DNA from: Solirubrobacter soli DSM 22325
Lineage (GTDB): Bacteria > Actinomycetota > Thermoleophilia > Solirubrobacterales > Solirubrobacteraceae
Length of the DNA: 64,000 nt
Reading direction: 5' to 3'
Assembly: GCF_000423665.1 (NCBI RefSeq)
Contig: NZ_AUIK01000021.1
Location: 1-64,000, forward strand
Part shown: positions 24,001-33,187 of the stretch, piece after piece
How positions within the stretch are numbered: position 1 is the stretch's first letter
How the letters are laid out: each line of letters opens with the position of its first letter
Translations under genes and position numbers: made by a program
Notes under the pieces: generated by a model
Databases searched by the model: none
What the model saw: the letters and a program-made list of their open reading frames with translations, nothing else
Told to the model about the DNA's origin: nothing

Positions 24001-25863
24001 ATGCCCACAGAGAACCTCGATCACCGCCGCGTCCTGGTGGTGATCAGCGGGCTGATGCTGGTGATGCTGCTGGCGTCGCTGGACCAGACGATCGTCTCGA
24101 CCGCGCTGCCGACCATCGTGAAGGAACTCGGAGGCCTCGAGCACCTCTCGTGGGTGGTGACCGCGTACCTGCTGGCGGTGACCGCGGTGACGCCGCTGTA
24201 CGGCAAGCTCGGCGACCTGTTCGGGCGCAAGATCGTGCTGCAGGGCGCGCTCGTGCTGTTCCTCGTCGGCTCCGCGCTGTGCGGGCTGGCGCAGGGGATG
24301 ACGGAGCTGATCGCGTTCCGCTTCATCCAGGGGCTCGGCGGCGGCGGGCTGATGGTCAGTGCCCAGGCGGCGGTCGGGGATGTCGTGGCGCCCGCCGACC
24401 GCGGGCGCTACACCGGGCTGTTCGGCGCCGTCTTCGGCGTCTCGTCGGTGGCGGGGCCGCTGATCGGCGGGTTCATGACCACGCACATCTCGTGGCGCTC
24501 GATCTTCTACGTGAACCTGCCGCTGGGCGTGGCCGCCCTGGCGGTGCTGGCGGTCACGCTGCCGAGCATGACCGAGCGCCGCTCGCACAAGATCGACTAC
24601 CTGGGCACGCTGCTGCTGGCTCTGGGCCTCAGCTCGATCATCCTGCTGACGACGCTGGGCGGGAACACGTACGACTGGAACTCGCCCGCGATCGTCGGCA
24701 TGGGCGTCTTCGGCGTCGCCTGCATCGTGGCCCTCACGTTCGTCGAGCGCCGCGCCTCTGAGCCGATCCTGCCGCCGGCCCTGTTCAAGAACCGGGTGTT
24801 CGTCGTGACCAGCGCGGTCGGCTTCGTCGTCGGCTTCGCGCTGTTCGGCGCGCTCACGTTCCTCCCGCTGTTCCAGCAGACGGTGCGCGGGCTCTCGCCG
24901 ACCGCGTCGGGCCTGCAGCTGCTCCCGGTGATGGGCGGGCTGCTGGTCACGTCGATCGTGAGCGGGCAGGTGATCGCGCGCACCGGCCGCTACAAGGTCT
25001 TCCCGATCCTCGGCACGGCGGTCGCCGCCCTCGGCATGTATCTGCTCTCGTCGCTGGACGAGACCACGTCGACGGGCGTCGCCGCCTTCCACATGCTGAT
25101 CCTCGGCCTGGGCCTCGGGATGGTCATGCAGGTGCTCGTGCTCGTGGTCCAGAACTCCGTGCCCTACGACATGCTCGGCGTCGCCACGTCGGGTTCGACC
25201 CTGTTCCGCTCGATCGGCGGCTCGCTCGGCACGGCGATCCTGGGCGCGATCTTCTCGGGCCGGCTGGCGGCCGAGGTCGCGAGCGGGGACACCCAGGTGC
25301 ACGCGTTCACCGACGCGCTGCACGTCGTCTTCCTCGTCGCCGCCGGCGTCGTCGTGATCGCGTTCGCGCTGAGCTGGCTGATCCCCGAGCAGCGCCTGCG
25401 CAAGACCGTCGACGCCACCGTCGTCGGCGACACGATCGGGGGCCCGGTCGACACGGACTCGTTGCGCGAGCTCACCCGCTGCCTGAGCCGCGAGGCGGGC
25501 CGCGACCGGACACTGGCGTTCATGCGCGGCGTGGTCGAGCGCGCCGGCGTCGACCTCTCCCCCGGCGCCTCGTGGGCGCTGCTGCGCCTCGGCGCCCCGG
25601 AGGCGCCCTCGGTCGCCGAGCTCGCGGCGCTGCCACACGTCCGCGCCGACCGCCTCGCCGCGGCCCTGGGCGAGTTGCGCGACGGCGGACTGCTCGCCGG
25701 AGACCACGTCACCGCGGAGGGCACGGCGCTGCGCACGCGGTTGGTCGCGGCGCGCACCGACGGACTCCGCGAGCTCGTCGCGGAGTGGGAGCCGGACAAG
25801 TTCCCGGAGCTGGACGGTCTGGTGCGACGCCTGGCCGACGAGCTCGTGCCGGTCCCGGCCTGA
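24001..25863 (+). CDS. DHA2-family (14-helix) efflux pump with C-terminal extra domain
   Basis: A 620-residue drug:H+ antiporter of the EmrB/QacA type. Motif A (G-K-L-G-D-L-F-G-R-K) and motif C (G-P-L-I-G-G-F) are clear and about 14 hydrophobic helices span residues 12-485. The last ~130 residues are soluble and contain 'L-G-E-L-R-D-G-G-L-L-A-G-D-H-V-T-A-E-G', the helix-wing pattern of MarR-like winged helices. Typical DHA2 pumps stop near residue 480-520, so this is a fusion. Its ATG follows the pentapeptide gene stop with no gap. It probably exports toxic amphiphiles; substrates are unknown. Confidence 0.9.
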   Translation: MPTENLDHRRVLVVISGLMLVMLLASLDQTIVSTALPTIVKELGGLEHLSWVVTAYLLAVTAVTPLYGKLGDLFGRKIVLQGALVLFLVGSALCGLAQGMTELIAFRFIQGLGGGGLMVSAQAAVGDVVAPADRGRYTGLFGAVFGVSSVAGPLIGGFMTTHISWRSIFYVNLPLGVAALAVLAVTLPSMTERRSHKIDYLGTLLLALGLSSIILLTTLGGNTYDWNSPAIVGMGVFGVACIVALTFVERRASEPILPPALFKNRVFVVTSAVGFVVGFALFGALTFLPLFQQTVRGLSPTASGLQLLPVMGGLLVTSIVSGQVIARTGRYKVFPILGTAVAALGMYLLSSLDETTSTGVAAFHMLILGLGLGMVMQVLVLVVQNSVPYDMLGVATSGSTLFRSIGGSLGTAILGAIFSGRLAAEVASGDTQVHAFTDALHVVFLVAAGVVVIAFALSWLIPEQRLRKTVDATVVGDTIGGPVDTDSLRELTRCLSREAGRDRTLAFMRGVVERAGVDLSPGASWALLRLGAPEAPSVAELAALPHVRADRLAAALGELRDGGLLAGDHVTAEGTALRTRLVAARTDGLRELVAEWEPDKFPELDGLVRRLADELVPVPA

Positions 25864-25864
25864 C

Positions 25865-28048
25865 TCACAGCAGCTCGAGCCGGCGGGCGGCGCTGACCGC
25901 TTCGTCGCGCGTGGAGGCGCCGAGCTTGCGCCGGATCCGTTGTCCGTGCGTGCGGACGGTGTTCAGCGACAGGTAGAGCCGGTCCGCGATCTCGCGGTAG
26001 GTCAGATCGCTCGGAAGCAGCTCGAGCACCCGCAGCTCGGCGGTGCTGAGCGTCTCCCCGTCCCCTGGATCGAGCGCGGGCGCGGCGGGCGTGTCGCGGA
26101 TCTCGAGCTCGAGATCGCGGATCAGCTCGACCAGGCTCGGGACACGCGCCCCCGCGAGCTGTTCCCGCGCGGCCTCCAGCGCGTCCTCGGCGCCGCCGGG
26201 ATCACCGGCGCGGGCACGGGCGATGCCCAGCCACAGCAGCGCGTGGGCGATCTCGATGCGGTCGCCGCCGATCCGTGCCAGTGCGGCCGCTCGCTCCAGA
26301 CGCTCCTCAGCTCGCTCGACCTGCCCACGCCCCAGCAGGACGATCGCCGCCGGCACATGCGCGTGGCCCTCGAGACCGCGCGTGGTCGCGATCTCCAGTG
26401 ACTGCTCCGCGAGCCGCTCGGCCTCGTCCAGCTCACCGCGGCCCGCGTGCAGCTCGGCCAGCAGCGCCATCGCCAACACGCGGCGCACGTCCTCTTCGCC
26501 CGCCGCCGTGACGTCGAGGTAGGCGCGCAGGCGTCGCTCCGCCTCGGCGGTCGCGGCGCTGAAGAACAGGGAGACGCCGAGGAACAATGAGTCCGGCACG
26601 GCGTGGCGCGACCCGTCCGGGCGCAGGTCGAGCGCCAGGCGCCCCAGCCGCACGGCCTCGCCCACACGCGCCTCGCCGAGCGCGAGCATCGCGCGCTGGC
26701 GGGCGATGCCGGCCCGCAGCTCCGCGCGCCGTGGCGCGTCAGGCTCGGCGTCGGCCGCCTGCTCGGCGCGGCGGAGCCAGGGCTCGACCTCGTCGATGCG
26801 TCCCACCGCGCGCGCCATCGCGCTGCGTGCCAGCAGCAGCTCCGGGTACTCGGCGAGCGTCGCCGCCGGCAGCCGGTCGATCCACCCGAGCGCCCGGTCG
26901 CCGAGGCCGCCGCTGTAGAGCGCGAGCCAGTTGCGCTGGAGCGCGTCGGCCGCGAGATGGACGTGGCCCGCGAGCACCGCGTGGTCGATCTCACCGCCGA
27001 GGTCGTCGTGGCCGGCGAACCACGCGCTCGCGCGCTGGTGCAGGTCGCCCACGAGCTCCGGCGCGTGGCGCTGGAGCCTGCGCACGAGCATCTCCCGGAA
27101 CATGTGGTGGTAGCGGTACCAGCGCCCCTCGGCGTCCAGCGGGACCAGGAAGAGGTTGCGGCGTTCCAGCTCGGCCAGGATCGCCGCGCTGTCGGCCCGC
27201 TCGGCCACGGCGTCGCACAACGGCCCCGAAAGGCGCTCGAGCACCGAGGTCCGCATCAGGAACTCGCGCGTCCCGGGAGCCTGCCGGGCCGCGACCTCGT
27301 CCCAGAGGTAGTCGCTCACGAGGCGGTCGCCGGCGTCGCGCGGCGATTGCGCGACGAGATTCAGGCCCGCCACCCAGCCTTCCGCGCGGGCCTGTACGGA
27401 CGCGAGCTGCTCCGGGTCGAGGTTGAGCCCGTTCGCGCCGTTGAGCAGCGCGGCGGCCTCCTCGTCGCTGAAGCGCAGTTGCGGTGCCCGCACCTCGTTG
27501 AGCTCGCCCCGGGCGCGCAGGCGGCCGAGCTCGAGCGGCGGGTCATGGCGGCACGAGAGCACCACGTGCACGTCCGGATCGAGGCGCTCGAGCAGGTAGG
27601 TCATGCCGGCGTGGACCGCCTCGTGGGTGATCTGGTGGTAGTCGTCGAGGACCAGCACGAGCGGCGCGTTCACCGGGCTGAGCGCGTCGGCGAGCACGGG
27701 CAGCACCTCGTCCGCCACCGAGACGCCCGGGGCGCGCAGACGGCGTGCGGCGGTCCCGGCGAACTCCGGCGCGGCCCCCTCGATCGCGGCGACGACGTAC
27801 GCCCAGAAGCGCGTCGGCTCGTCATCGCCTTCGTCCAGTGACACCCACGCGAACCGCGCCGTGCCGGTCAGGCCCCACGCCGCGAGCGCGCTCGTCTTGC
27901 CGAATCCGGTCGGGGCCGAGACGAGGGTCAGCCGCCGCCGGCGGCCGGCCTCCAGCGCGCGCAGCACCCGACGCCGGACCGCCTGGCCGCGGCGGGGCTC
28001 GGGGATCAGCAGCTTGGTCCGCGGCGCGGCGAACTGGTCCGTGGGCAT
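25865..28048 (-). CDS. LuxR-family regulator with MalT-like ATPase
   Basis: A 727-residue STAND regulator. Walker A is S-A-P-T-G-F-G-K-T-S (residues about 44-53) and Walker B V-L-V-L-D-D-Y-H, both as in MalT. A TPR-like region follows. The C-terminus is a LuxR helix-turn-helix ('L-S-T-A-E-L-R-V-L-E-L-L-P', 'Y-R-E-I-A-D-R-L-Y-L-S-L-N-T-V-R-T-H'). The ATG at 28048 is 7 bases after the stop of the upstream ATPase gene; an in-frame ATG at 28066 would overlap it. It ends one base from the convergent efflux pump stop. The inducer and targets are unknown. Confidence 0.9.
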   Translation of the reverse strand: MPTDQFAAPRTKLLIPEPRRGQAVRRRVLRALEAGRRRRLTLVSAPTGFGKTSALAAWGLTGTARFAWVSLDEGDDEPTRFWAYVVAAIEGAAPEFAGTAARRLRAPGVSVADEVLPVLADALSPVNAPLVLVLDDYHQITHEAVHAGMTYLLERLDPDVHVVLSCRHDPPLELGRLRARGELNEVRAPQLRFSDEEAAALLNGANGLNLDPEQLASVQARAEGWVAGLNLVAQSPRDAGDRLVSDYLWDEVAARQAPGTREFLMRTSVLERLSGPLCDAVAERADSAAILAELERRNLFLVPLDAEGRWYRYHHMFREMLVRRLQRHAPELVGDLHQRASAWFAGHDDLGGEIDHAVLAGHVHLAADALQRNWLALYSGGLGDRALGWIDRLPAATLAEYPELLLARSAMARAVGRIDEVEPWLRRAEQAADAEPDAPRRAELRAGIARQRAMLALGEARVGEAVRLGRLALDLRPDGSRHAVPDSLFLGVSLFFSAATAEAERRLRAYLDVTAAGEEDVRRVLAMALLAELHAGRGELDEAERLAEQSLEIATTRGLEGHAHVPAAIVLLGRGQVERAEERLERAAALARIGGDRIEIAHALLWLGIARARAGDPGGAEDALEAAREQLAGARVPSLVELIRDLELEIRDTPAAPALDPGDGETLSTAELRVLELLPSDLTYREIADRLYLSLNTVRTHGQRIRRKLGASTRDEAVSAARRLELL

Positions 28049-28055
28049 GCCGCGC

Positions 28056-30209
28056 CTACACCCCATCGCCCATCGCCTCGTCCTCGCCGAGCGCGAAGCC
28101 GCGCGCGTACTGCGCCGCGAACGCCGCGTCGCCGAGCGCCGCGCGCGCCTCGGACAGCTCGCGCTCGTGCATGTCGGTGACCGACGCCCACGCGGGCGCG
28201 CCGATCCGCTGGTGGACCGCCGCCGACGCGCCCGCGAGGCGGGCGGCGTCCTCCCAGCGCGCCTCGAGCGCGAACACGGCCGACAGCCCGGCGAGCGCCT
28301 CGGCGAGCGTGAAGCGATCGTCGAACTGGCGCGACAGCGAGACGCATTCGAGGAACTGCCGGCGGGCCGCGTCCGCGACGCGGCGGGCGAGCGCGAGCCA
28401 CGCGTGGTCGATGAGCGGCTGGACGAGCCGGCGGTCGTCGCCGTGCCGGCGGCGCAGCTCGATCGCCTCCACGAGCCGCGCGTCGGCCTCGTCGAAGCGG
28501 CGGTGCACGAGCGCGTACCAGCCGAGCTCCGCCAACGCCGCGGCCATCCCGTACGGGTCGTCGGCGTCGCGGAAGCGCTCGAGGGCCTCCGCCGCGACGG
28601 CCTCGGCCCGCGTCCAGTCGCGCGAGCGCTCGCACGCACCTGCCAGGCACAACAGCGCGTCCGGGATCAGCGCCGGATCGCCCGCGTCGTGCGCGGCCGC
28701 CACCGCCGCCTCGCACAGGCGTGTCGCATCCGGCTCGCCGACCAGCGCCGCGCGCAGGCCGAGCGCCGCCATCGCGGCCGCCTCCGTCTGACGGTCGCCG
28801 GTCTCGCGGGCGACCGCCACAGCGGTGCCCAGGCGGTCCTCCGCCTCCGCGAAGCTCGCCTGCGAGAGCGCGAGCCGCCCGTCCCAGTAGAGCCCGACCG
28901 CCGCCGGCTCGGCTTCGAGCGCCTGCATGGCGTCGGCGAGCCACCCGCGGACCTCGTGGACGTGCGCGTCCCACGGCAGCGCACGGGCGAACGCCACCGC
29001 CACGCGCAGCGCGTCCGCGGGTGCGCCGTCGCGCAGCAGCCATTCGAACGCGAGACGGATGTTGCCGCGCTCGAGCGCGAACCGCTCGAGGCGGTCGCGC
29101 CGGTGGTCGCGGTCGGCCGCCGTCTGCTCGCAGTAGGCGAGGAACCACTGCGCGTGGCGGCGCTCGACGTCGCGCAGCTGGAGGCGTTCGGCGGCGTACT
29201 CGCGGATCGTGTCCAGCAGCGCGTACCGGGGCTGCCCGTCGGGGCCGACGCTCACCTGGACGAGCGACGCCTTGTCGAGGATCGAGCTCAGCACCGCCTG
29301 GACGCCGGTCCCCAACAGGCGGCCGGGGTTGCAGATGGCGTCGACCGCCTCCAGCGACGCGCCACCCTCGAAGACGGTCAACCGCGTCAGCAGCGTCCGC
29401 TCGCGCACGTCCAGCACGTCCCACGACCAGTCGAGCGTCGCCCGCAGCGAGCGCTGGCGGGCGGGCAGGTCCCGCGGGCCGCTGGTCAGCACCGCGAGCC
29501 GGTCGTCGAGCGCGGTCAGCAATGCGGGCAGCGACAACAGCCGGGCGCGGTCGGCGGCCAATTCGAGCGCCAGCGGCAGACGGTCGAGACGCGCGCAGAT
29601 CCTGTCCACGACCTCCGGTCGCTCCATCGCGGGGTCCCAGCCGGGGCGGGCCGCGCCGACGCGCGCGACGAACAGGGCCGCGGCATCGTGCGGCGGGAGC
29701 GGCTGGACCGGGTAGACGTGCTCGGCGGTCACCCGCAGCGGCGCGCGACTCGAGACCAGCACCTTCAGGTTCGGCACCGCGGTCAGCAGGCGCCCGACCT
29801 GGCCGGCGTCGTCGACGAAGCGCTCGAAACCGTCGAGCACGAGCAGCGCCGCGGCGCCGCGGGTGGCGAGCCGCAGTTGCTCGGCCAGCTGCTCCGCGGT
29901 CGCCGCGACGACGTCCAGCGCGGCGGCCGCCTCGGCGACGAGCACGCCGGCGTCGTCGGCGCCGTCGAGGGTGACGTGGACGGCGCCGCCGGGGAAGTGC
30001 GGCACGGCGGCCTGCGCCGCCTCCTGCGCCAGCCGCGTCTTGCCGACGCCGCCGGGACCGACGAGCGTGATCAGCCGCACGCCCGGCCGCTCGAGCAGCT
30101 CACCGATCTCGGCGAGCTCCCGCCCACGGCCGATCGTAGGGTTCGCGGGGCACGGGAGCCGCACGTCAGCCAGCTCCCCGACCGTCAGCAGTTTGTGCTC
30201 CGCGCTCAT
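28056..30209 (-). CDS. AfsR-like NB-ARC/TPR ATPase without DNA-binding domain
   Basis: A 717-residue cytosolic protein. The NB-ARC/AAA-like ATPase has the P-loop [10 protein letters not shown], Walker B A-L-L-V-L-D-G-F and '[12 protein letters not shown]' (GLPL-like) motifs, followed by a winged-helix linker and TPR-like repeats to the end. AfsR-type regulators have an N-terminal SARP domain and LuxR types a C-terminal helix-turn-helix; neither is present. It could act with the LuxR-type protein encoded 7 bases downstream in the same operon, as a split sensor-regulator pair. That is inference. Confidence 0.85.
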   Translation of the reverse strand: MSAEHKLLTVGELADVRLPCPANPTIGRGRELAEIGELLERPGVRLITLVGPGGVGKTRLAQEAAQAAVPHFPGGAVHVTLDGADDAGVLVAEAAAALDVVAATAEQLAEQLRLATRGAAALLVLDGFERFVDDAGQVGRLLTAVPNLKVLVSSRAPLRVTAEHVYPVQPLPPHDAAALFVARVGAARPGWDPAMERPEVVDRICARLDRLPLALELAADRARLLSLPALLTALDDRLAVLTSGPRDLPARQRSLRATLDWSWDVLDVRERTLLTRLTVFEGGASLEAVDAICNPGRLLGTGVQAVLSSILDKASLVQVSVGPDGQPRYALLDTIREYAAERLQLRDVERRHAQWFLAYCEQTAADRDHRRDRLERFALERGNIRLAFEWLLRDGAPADALRVAVAFARALPWDAHVHEVRGWLADAMQALEAEPAAVGLYWDGRLALSQASFAEAEDRLGTAVAVARETGDRQTEAAAMAALGLRAALVGEPDATRLCEAAVAAAHDAGDPALIPDALLCLAGACERSRDWTRAEAVAAEALERFRDADDPYGMAAALAELGWYALVHRRFDEADARLVEAIELRRRHGDDRRLVQPLIDHAWLALARRVADAARRQFLECVSLSRQFDDRFTLAEALAGLSAVFALEARWEDAARLAGASAAVHQRIGAPAWASVTDMHERELSEARAALGDAAFAAQYARGFALGEDEAMGDGV

Positions 30210-30266
30210 CGCCGCCCCTACCGGTGTGAAGCGAGCCTAACATCGCGACGGCGGTTGGTCGAACGA

Positions 30267-30296
30267 TGCGCCGGCCCGAAGTGACGGGCCGGCGCA
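30267..30296 (-). terminator. Hairpin terminator of the secreted-protein pair
   Basis: TGCGCCGGCCCG (30267-30278) pairs perfectly with CGGGCCGGCGCA (30285-30296), a 12-bp stem with a 6-base loop, 17 bases after the minus-strand stop at 30314 and upstream of the NB-ARC gene promoter. Confidence 0.75.
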
Positions 30297-30313
30297 GATC
30301 GTTGGCGGGATGT

Positions 30314-31303
30314 TCAGCGAACGGTGATGTTGACGCGGGTCTCCTCATGGGTGCGGGAGCGCTTCGTGACCGTCTCCGGTTCAGCGATCACCAGTTGGTA
30401 CGTGCCCGCCGCGAGCGTGCCGGCGCGGAGGCGGATCCGTCCGTCGCCGACGCGGCCCTTGGCGACGGCGCGGCCCTCGCGCAGGAGCGTCGCCGTTCCC
30501 CGCCGGGCGGCCGGCCGAGCGCCCGTCACCTTGCGGGTCGTGCAGGTCTCACCGGTGCACAGCTCGAGGCCGAACGTCGCCCGGGTCACCGGATTGGGCA
30601 CCAGCGCGCGGCTCGCCGCCGCGGCGGTCGGGACCACCGCCTTGCAATGGTCGGTGTACTCCTGATCGGTCATCGGCTTCTTGTTGGAGATGTAGCGGAT
30701 CGTGGAGTCCTGGTTGGGCAGCACGTAGCCCGGGAAGGAGACGTCGATGTTCGAGACCGCGATGACGCTGATCCCGTCGGTGACATAGACGCTGCCGTTC
30801 GCGTTGGCGCTCGGCACGCGATAGGTGGTGTAGCCCTTCCACCCCGGGACGACCGTGACCTCGTTGGTGACCTCGGCGGCGGTCGACGTCGACCCCGCCT
30901 GCTTGCTGAAGGCCTCGAACTCGGCCGAGCTGTCGGCCAGGCCGATGAGGCCGAGCGAGAGCTTGAGCTTGAGCGTCTCCTGGACGCTCGTGGACTCCTC
31001 GCGCTCCTCCTCGAATCCCGTCGCCGCCTCGATGTTGGCGTTGGCGATGCCGGGATCGGTGCAGTTGTACGCGGCGTCGCCGATGATGCGCTCAGGTCCG
31101 TAGTCGCCCGTGAACTTGCCGTTGGTCACCCATTGGCAGTTCTTGATGTCGTCCCCGCAGAAGGTCGTGAGGATGTCGGCCGCTGCGCCCGGGCTGGCCT
31201 TGGAGTCGATCGTCTTGGACGGCGCGGGCTGGGCGAACGCGGCGGGCGCGGCCGCCACCGTCAGCACCGCGGCGAGCGCGGCCATCGCAATGTGCTGCTT
31301 CAT
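30314..31303 (-). CDS. Secreted beta-rich protein, possibly aerolysin-like (member 2)
   Basis: A 329-residue exported protein with a clear signal peptide (residues 1-24, ending A-A-F-A). The middle holds long Ser/Thr-rich amphipathic strands ('S-T-S-V-Q-E-T-L-K-L-K-L', 'T-S-T-A-A-E-V-T-N-E-V-T-V-V-P-G-W-K-G-Y') in the order seen in aerolysin/ETX-MTX2-type pore-forming proteins. A short C-terminal beta domain follows a pair of Cys (C-T-G-E-T-C). Its ATG overlaps the upstream gene stop (ATGA), so both are made together. Pore formation is a hypothesis; it could simply be a cell-wall protein. Confidence 0.7.
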   Translation of the reverse strand: MKQHIAMAALAAVLTVAAAPAAFAQPAPSKTIDSKASPGAAADILTTFCGDDIKNCQWVTNGKFTGDYGPERIIGDAAYNCTDPGIANANIEAATGFEEEREESTSVQETLKLKLSLGLIGLADSSAEFEAFSKQAGSTSTAAEVTNEVTVVPGWKGYTTYRVPSANANGSVYVTDGISVIAVSNIDVSFPGYVLPNQDSTIRYISNKKPMTDQEYTDHCKAVVPTAAAASRALVPNPVTRATFGLELCTGETCTTRKVTGARPAARRGTATLLREGRAVAKGRVGDGRIRLRAGTLAAGTYQLVIAEPETVTKRSRTHEETRVNITVR

Positions 31304-33054
31304 GCCTTCCCCCGGCTCACGTGGTAGTGGATGAGGACGCGGTCGACCTTGCGGCGGTCGCCGCCTTCGTGGGTGAAGTGGAAGACGGTCTTGACCGCTC
31401 GCGGACCGTTCATCGAGCGCACCGAGCACGTCGACTGCGCGACGTAGCGGACGCACTTGGCGTTCGGGTACGCGGCGCGGACCTTCGCGTAACTCGAGCC
31501 GACGCCGACGCCCTTGCTCGTGACCTCGCGGCCGCGGTAGATCAGCGTGTGGGCGCGACGGTTGCCGCCGAAGACGACCGTCACCTGCGGGTACCACCAG
31601 GTCCCGCGGCGTCCCTCGCGGGCGCTGCAGGCCGGATCCATGATCCGGCAATCGACCGCTTGGGGAGACTTGAAGCGCGGCTTGCCGAGTCGCTTGGCGA
31701 TCTGCGCCTCGGTCTGGCCGAGTTCGATCTCGCGGACGCCGTGACCCAGGTTCAGGCGGGCCGCGGCTGCGGCGACGGGAGCCGGCTCGGCCGGGGCGAC
31801 GCTCGCCGCCTTGGCCTTCGGCGCCGCCGTGGTCGCGGTCGCCTTGAGCGCGCGGCTCGGGTTGCAGTTGTCCGCGATCTCGTCCGCGGTCATGGCGCGC
31901 GTCCGGGTCGTCACGTTGAACGCGGGCGTGAGCGCGTCGCGGCTGATGCCGCTCTGCGTCTGGCTGAAGTTGTAGATCGTGTACTTCGCGCCGCCGAACG
32001 TGACGGTGAGCGTGCCGGTGATCGCGGCTTCGGTCGGCGCCACCCACACGTCGCCGACGCTGTTGTCGGGGACGTAGATCCTGGTCGTCCGCGTCTCGGT
32101 CTTCGTCTGCCCCCAGTCGTGGTCGGCCTCGACCCCGAACGAGACCTCGTTGCCGACGATGTCGAACAACTCGAACTCCGCGCTGACGGTCAGGCCGCCG
32201 CCGACGGTCAGCGTGGCCGACTGCGCCGCCTTGTATGAGACCTCGAACCAGTTCGGCTCCGACTTGTCCTCACCGGGTTCCGTGACCCCCGCGCAGTTCA
32301 GCGACTCGCCCGCCTTGACCGCCTGGCCGTTGCGCCACGTCGCGGGTCCGTCGCCCTTGAAGCTGCAGGTCGTGCCGGGCGCGTTCGAGCAGAGCGCGTT
32401 GAGCATGTCGGCCAGGTTCGGGGCCTGCGTCGCGTCGAGAATGTAGTCGCCGCCGTTGACTCCGAAGGTGACATCGAGGTTGTACTGGTCGGCGTGCACC
32501 CAGTTGACCTCGTTGTTCGGCGTGCGCGCGACCGACGGTCCGGACGACAGCTGCACGCGCGGGTCGTAGGAGTCCTCCGGCGGCGCGACCGTGTTGTAGA
32601 CCTGCGCCACAGGCCCCGTCACGTTTCCCCAGAAGTCCTCCGCGTAGGTCTGTGACAGCGCGAACGTGACGTACTCGGGCCCGTTCGCCGCGTCGACGCG
32701 GTACGTGAAATAGCCGTCGTAGTAGTCCGTGAACACCCATGCGGCGAGGCCGCCCCCGGTGATGCTGTACGGCCGCAATACGTACACGAAGAACTGGCCC
32801 GGCTTGACCGTCTGCGGGAATCCGCCGCCCTCGCCGGTGAACCCGCACGCCTGGCCGGGCTGAGCCTGGTCGCAGTTCAGCGAGGTGCGACGCACGAACG
32901 TCCACGTGTATGGCGTGAGGTTGTTGATCTGCCCCCACATGCTGCCGTTGTCGCCGACACCGCCGGTCGCCGCCGCGGGCGAGGCCGAGCCGGCCGCGGC
33001 CCAGATCACCACCACGGTCGCCGCGAGGGCGAAGCGCTTCGCCGCCCGTCTCAT
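31300..33054 (-). CDS. Secreted beta-rich protein, possibly aerolysin-like (member 1)
   Basis: A 584-residue exported protein. After the signal (residues 1-29) comes an N-terminal beta domain with several Cys, then a central stretch 'T-L-T-V-G-G-G-L-T-V-S-A-E-F-E-L-F-D-I-V' and 'W-G-Q-T-K-T-E-T-R-T-T-R-I-Y-V-P' resembling the transmembrane-hairpin region of aerolysin-like toxins. The C-terminal 140 residues are a different domain with an SmpA-like motif (L-G-Q-T-E-A-Q-I-A-K-R-L-G). The ATG at 33054 fits the signal peptide; a GTG lies at 33063. It shares the core strand pattern and an ATGA overlap with the next gene. Confidence 0.7.
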   Translation of the reverse strand: MRRAAKRFALAATVVVIWAAAGSASPAAATGGVGDNGSMWGQINNLTPYTWTFVRRTSLNCDQAQPGQACGFTGEGGGFPQTVKPGQFFVYVLRPYSITGGGLAAWVFTDYYDGYFTYRVDAANGPEYVTFALSQTYAEDFWGNVTGPVAQVYNTVAPPEDSYDPRVQLSSGPSVARTPNNEVNWVHADQYNLDVTFGVNGGDYILDATQAPNLADMLNALCSNAPGTTCSFKGDGPATWRNGQAVKAGESLNCAGVTEPGEDKSEPNWFEVSYKAAQSATLTVGGGLTVSAEFELFDIVGNEVSFGVEADHDWGQTKTETRTTRIYVPDNSVGDVWVAPTEAAITGTLTVTFGGAKYTIYNFSQTQSGISRDALTPAFNVTTRTRAMTADEIADNCNPSRALKATATTAAPKAKAASVAPAEPAPVAAAAARLNLGHGVREIELGQTEAQIAKRLGKPRFKSPQAVDCRIMDPACSAREGRRGTWWYPQVTVVFGGNRRAHTLIYRGREVTSKGVGVGSSYAKVRAAYPNAKCVRYVAQSTCSVRSMNGPRAVKTVFHFTHEGGDRRKVDRVLIHYHVSRGKA

Positions 33055-33140
33055 GGCCCCCACCCGTCAATCGGAATGCTCTTCATGGGGCGGCGATGCT
33101 GGGGTCCGGTAGTGGGGTGGGTCAACCCTTCCCAGGCCGG

Positions 33141-33186
33141 ATCACCGGGGTGATCTCACCCCGGCAGGAGAATCACCCCGGGGTGA
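33141..33186 (-). terminator. Nested palindromes after ilvD
   Basis: Three copies of (A)TCACC-type arms form alternative hairpins: CCGGGGTGA/TCACCCCGG (33145-33153 with 33156-33164) and the perfect palindrome TCACCCCGGGGTGA (33173-33186), which begins 2 bases after the ilvD stop. Most likely a terminator, though the arms could also be operator repeats for the downstream secreted-protein operon. Confidence 0.55.
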
Positions 33187-33187
33187 C

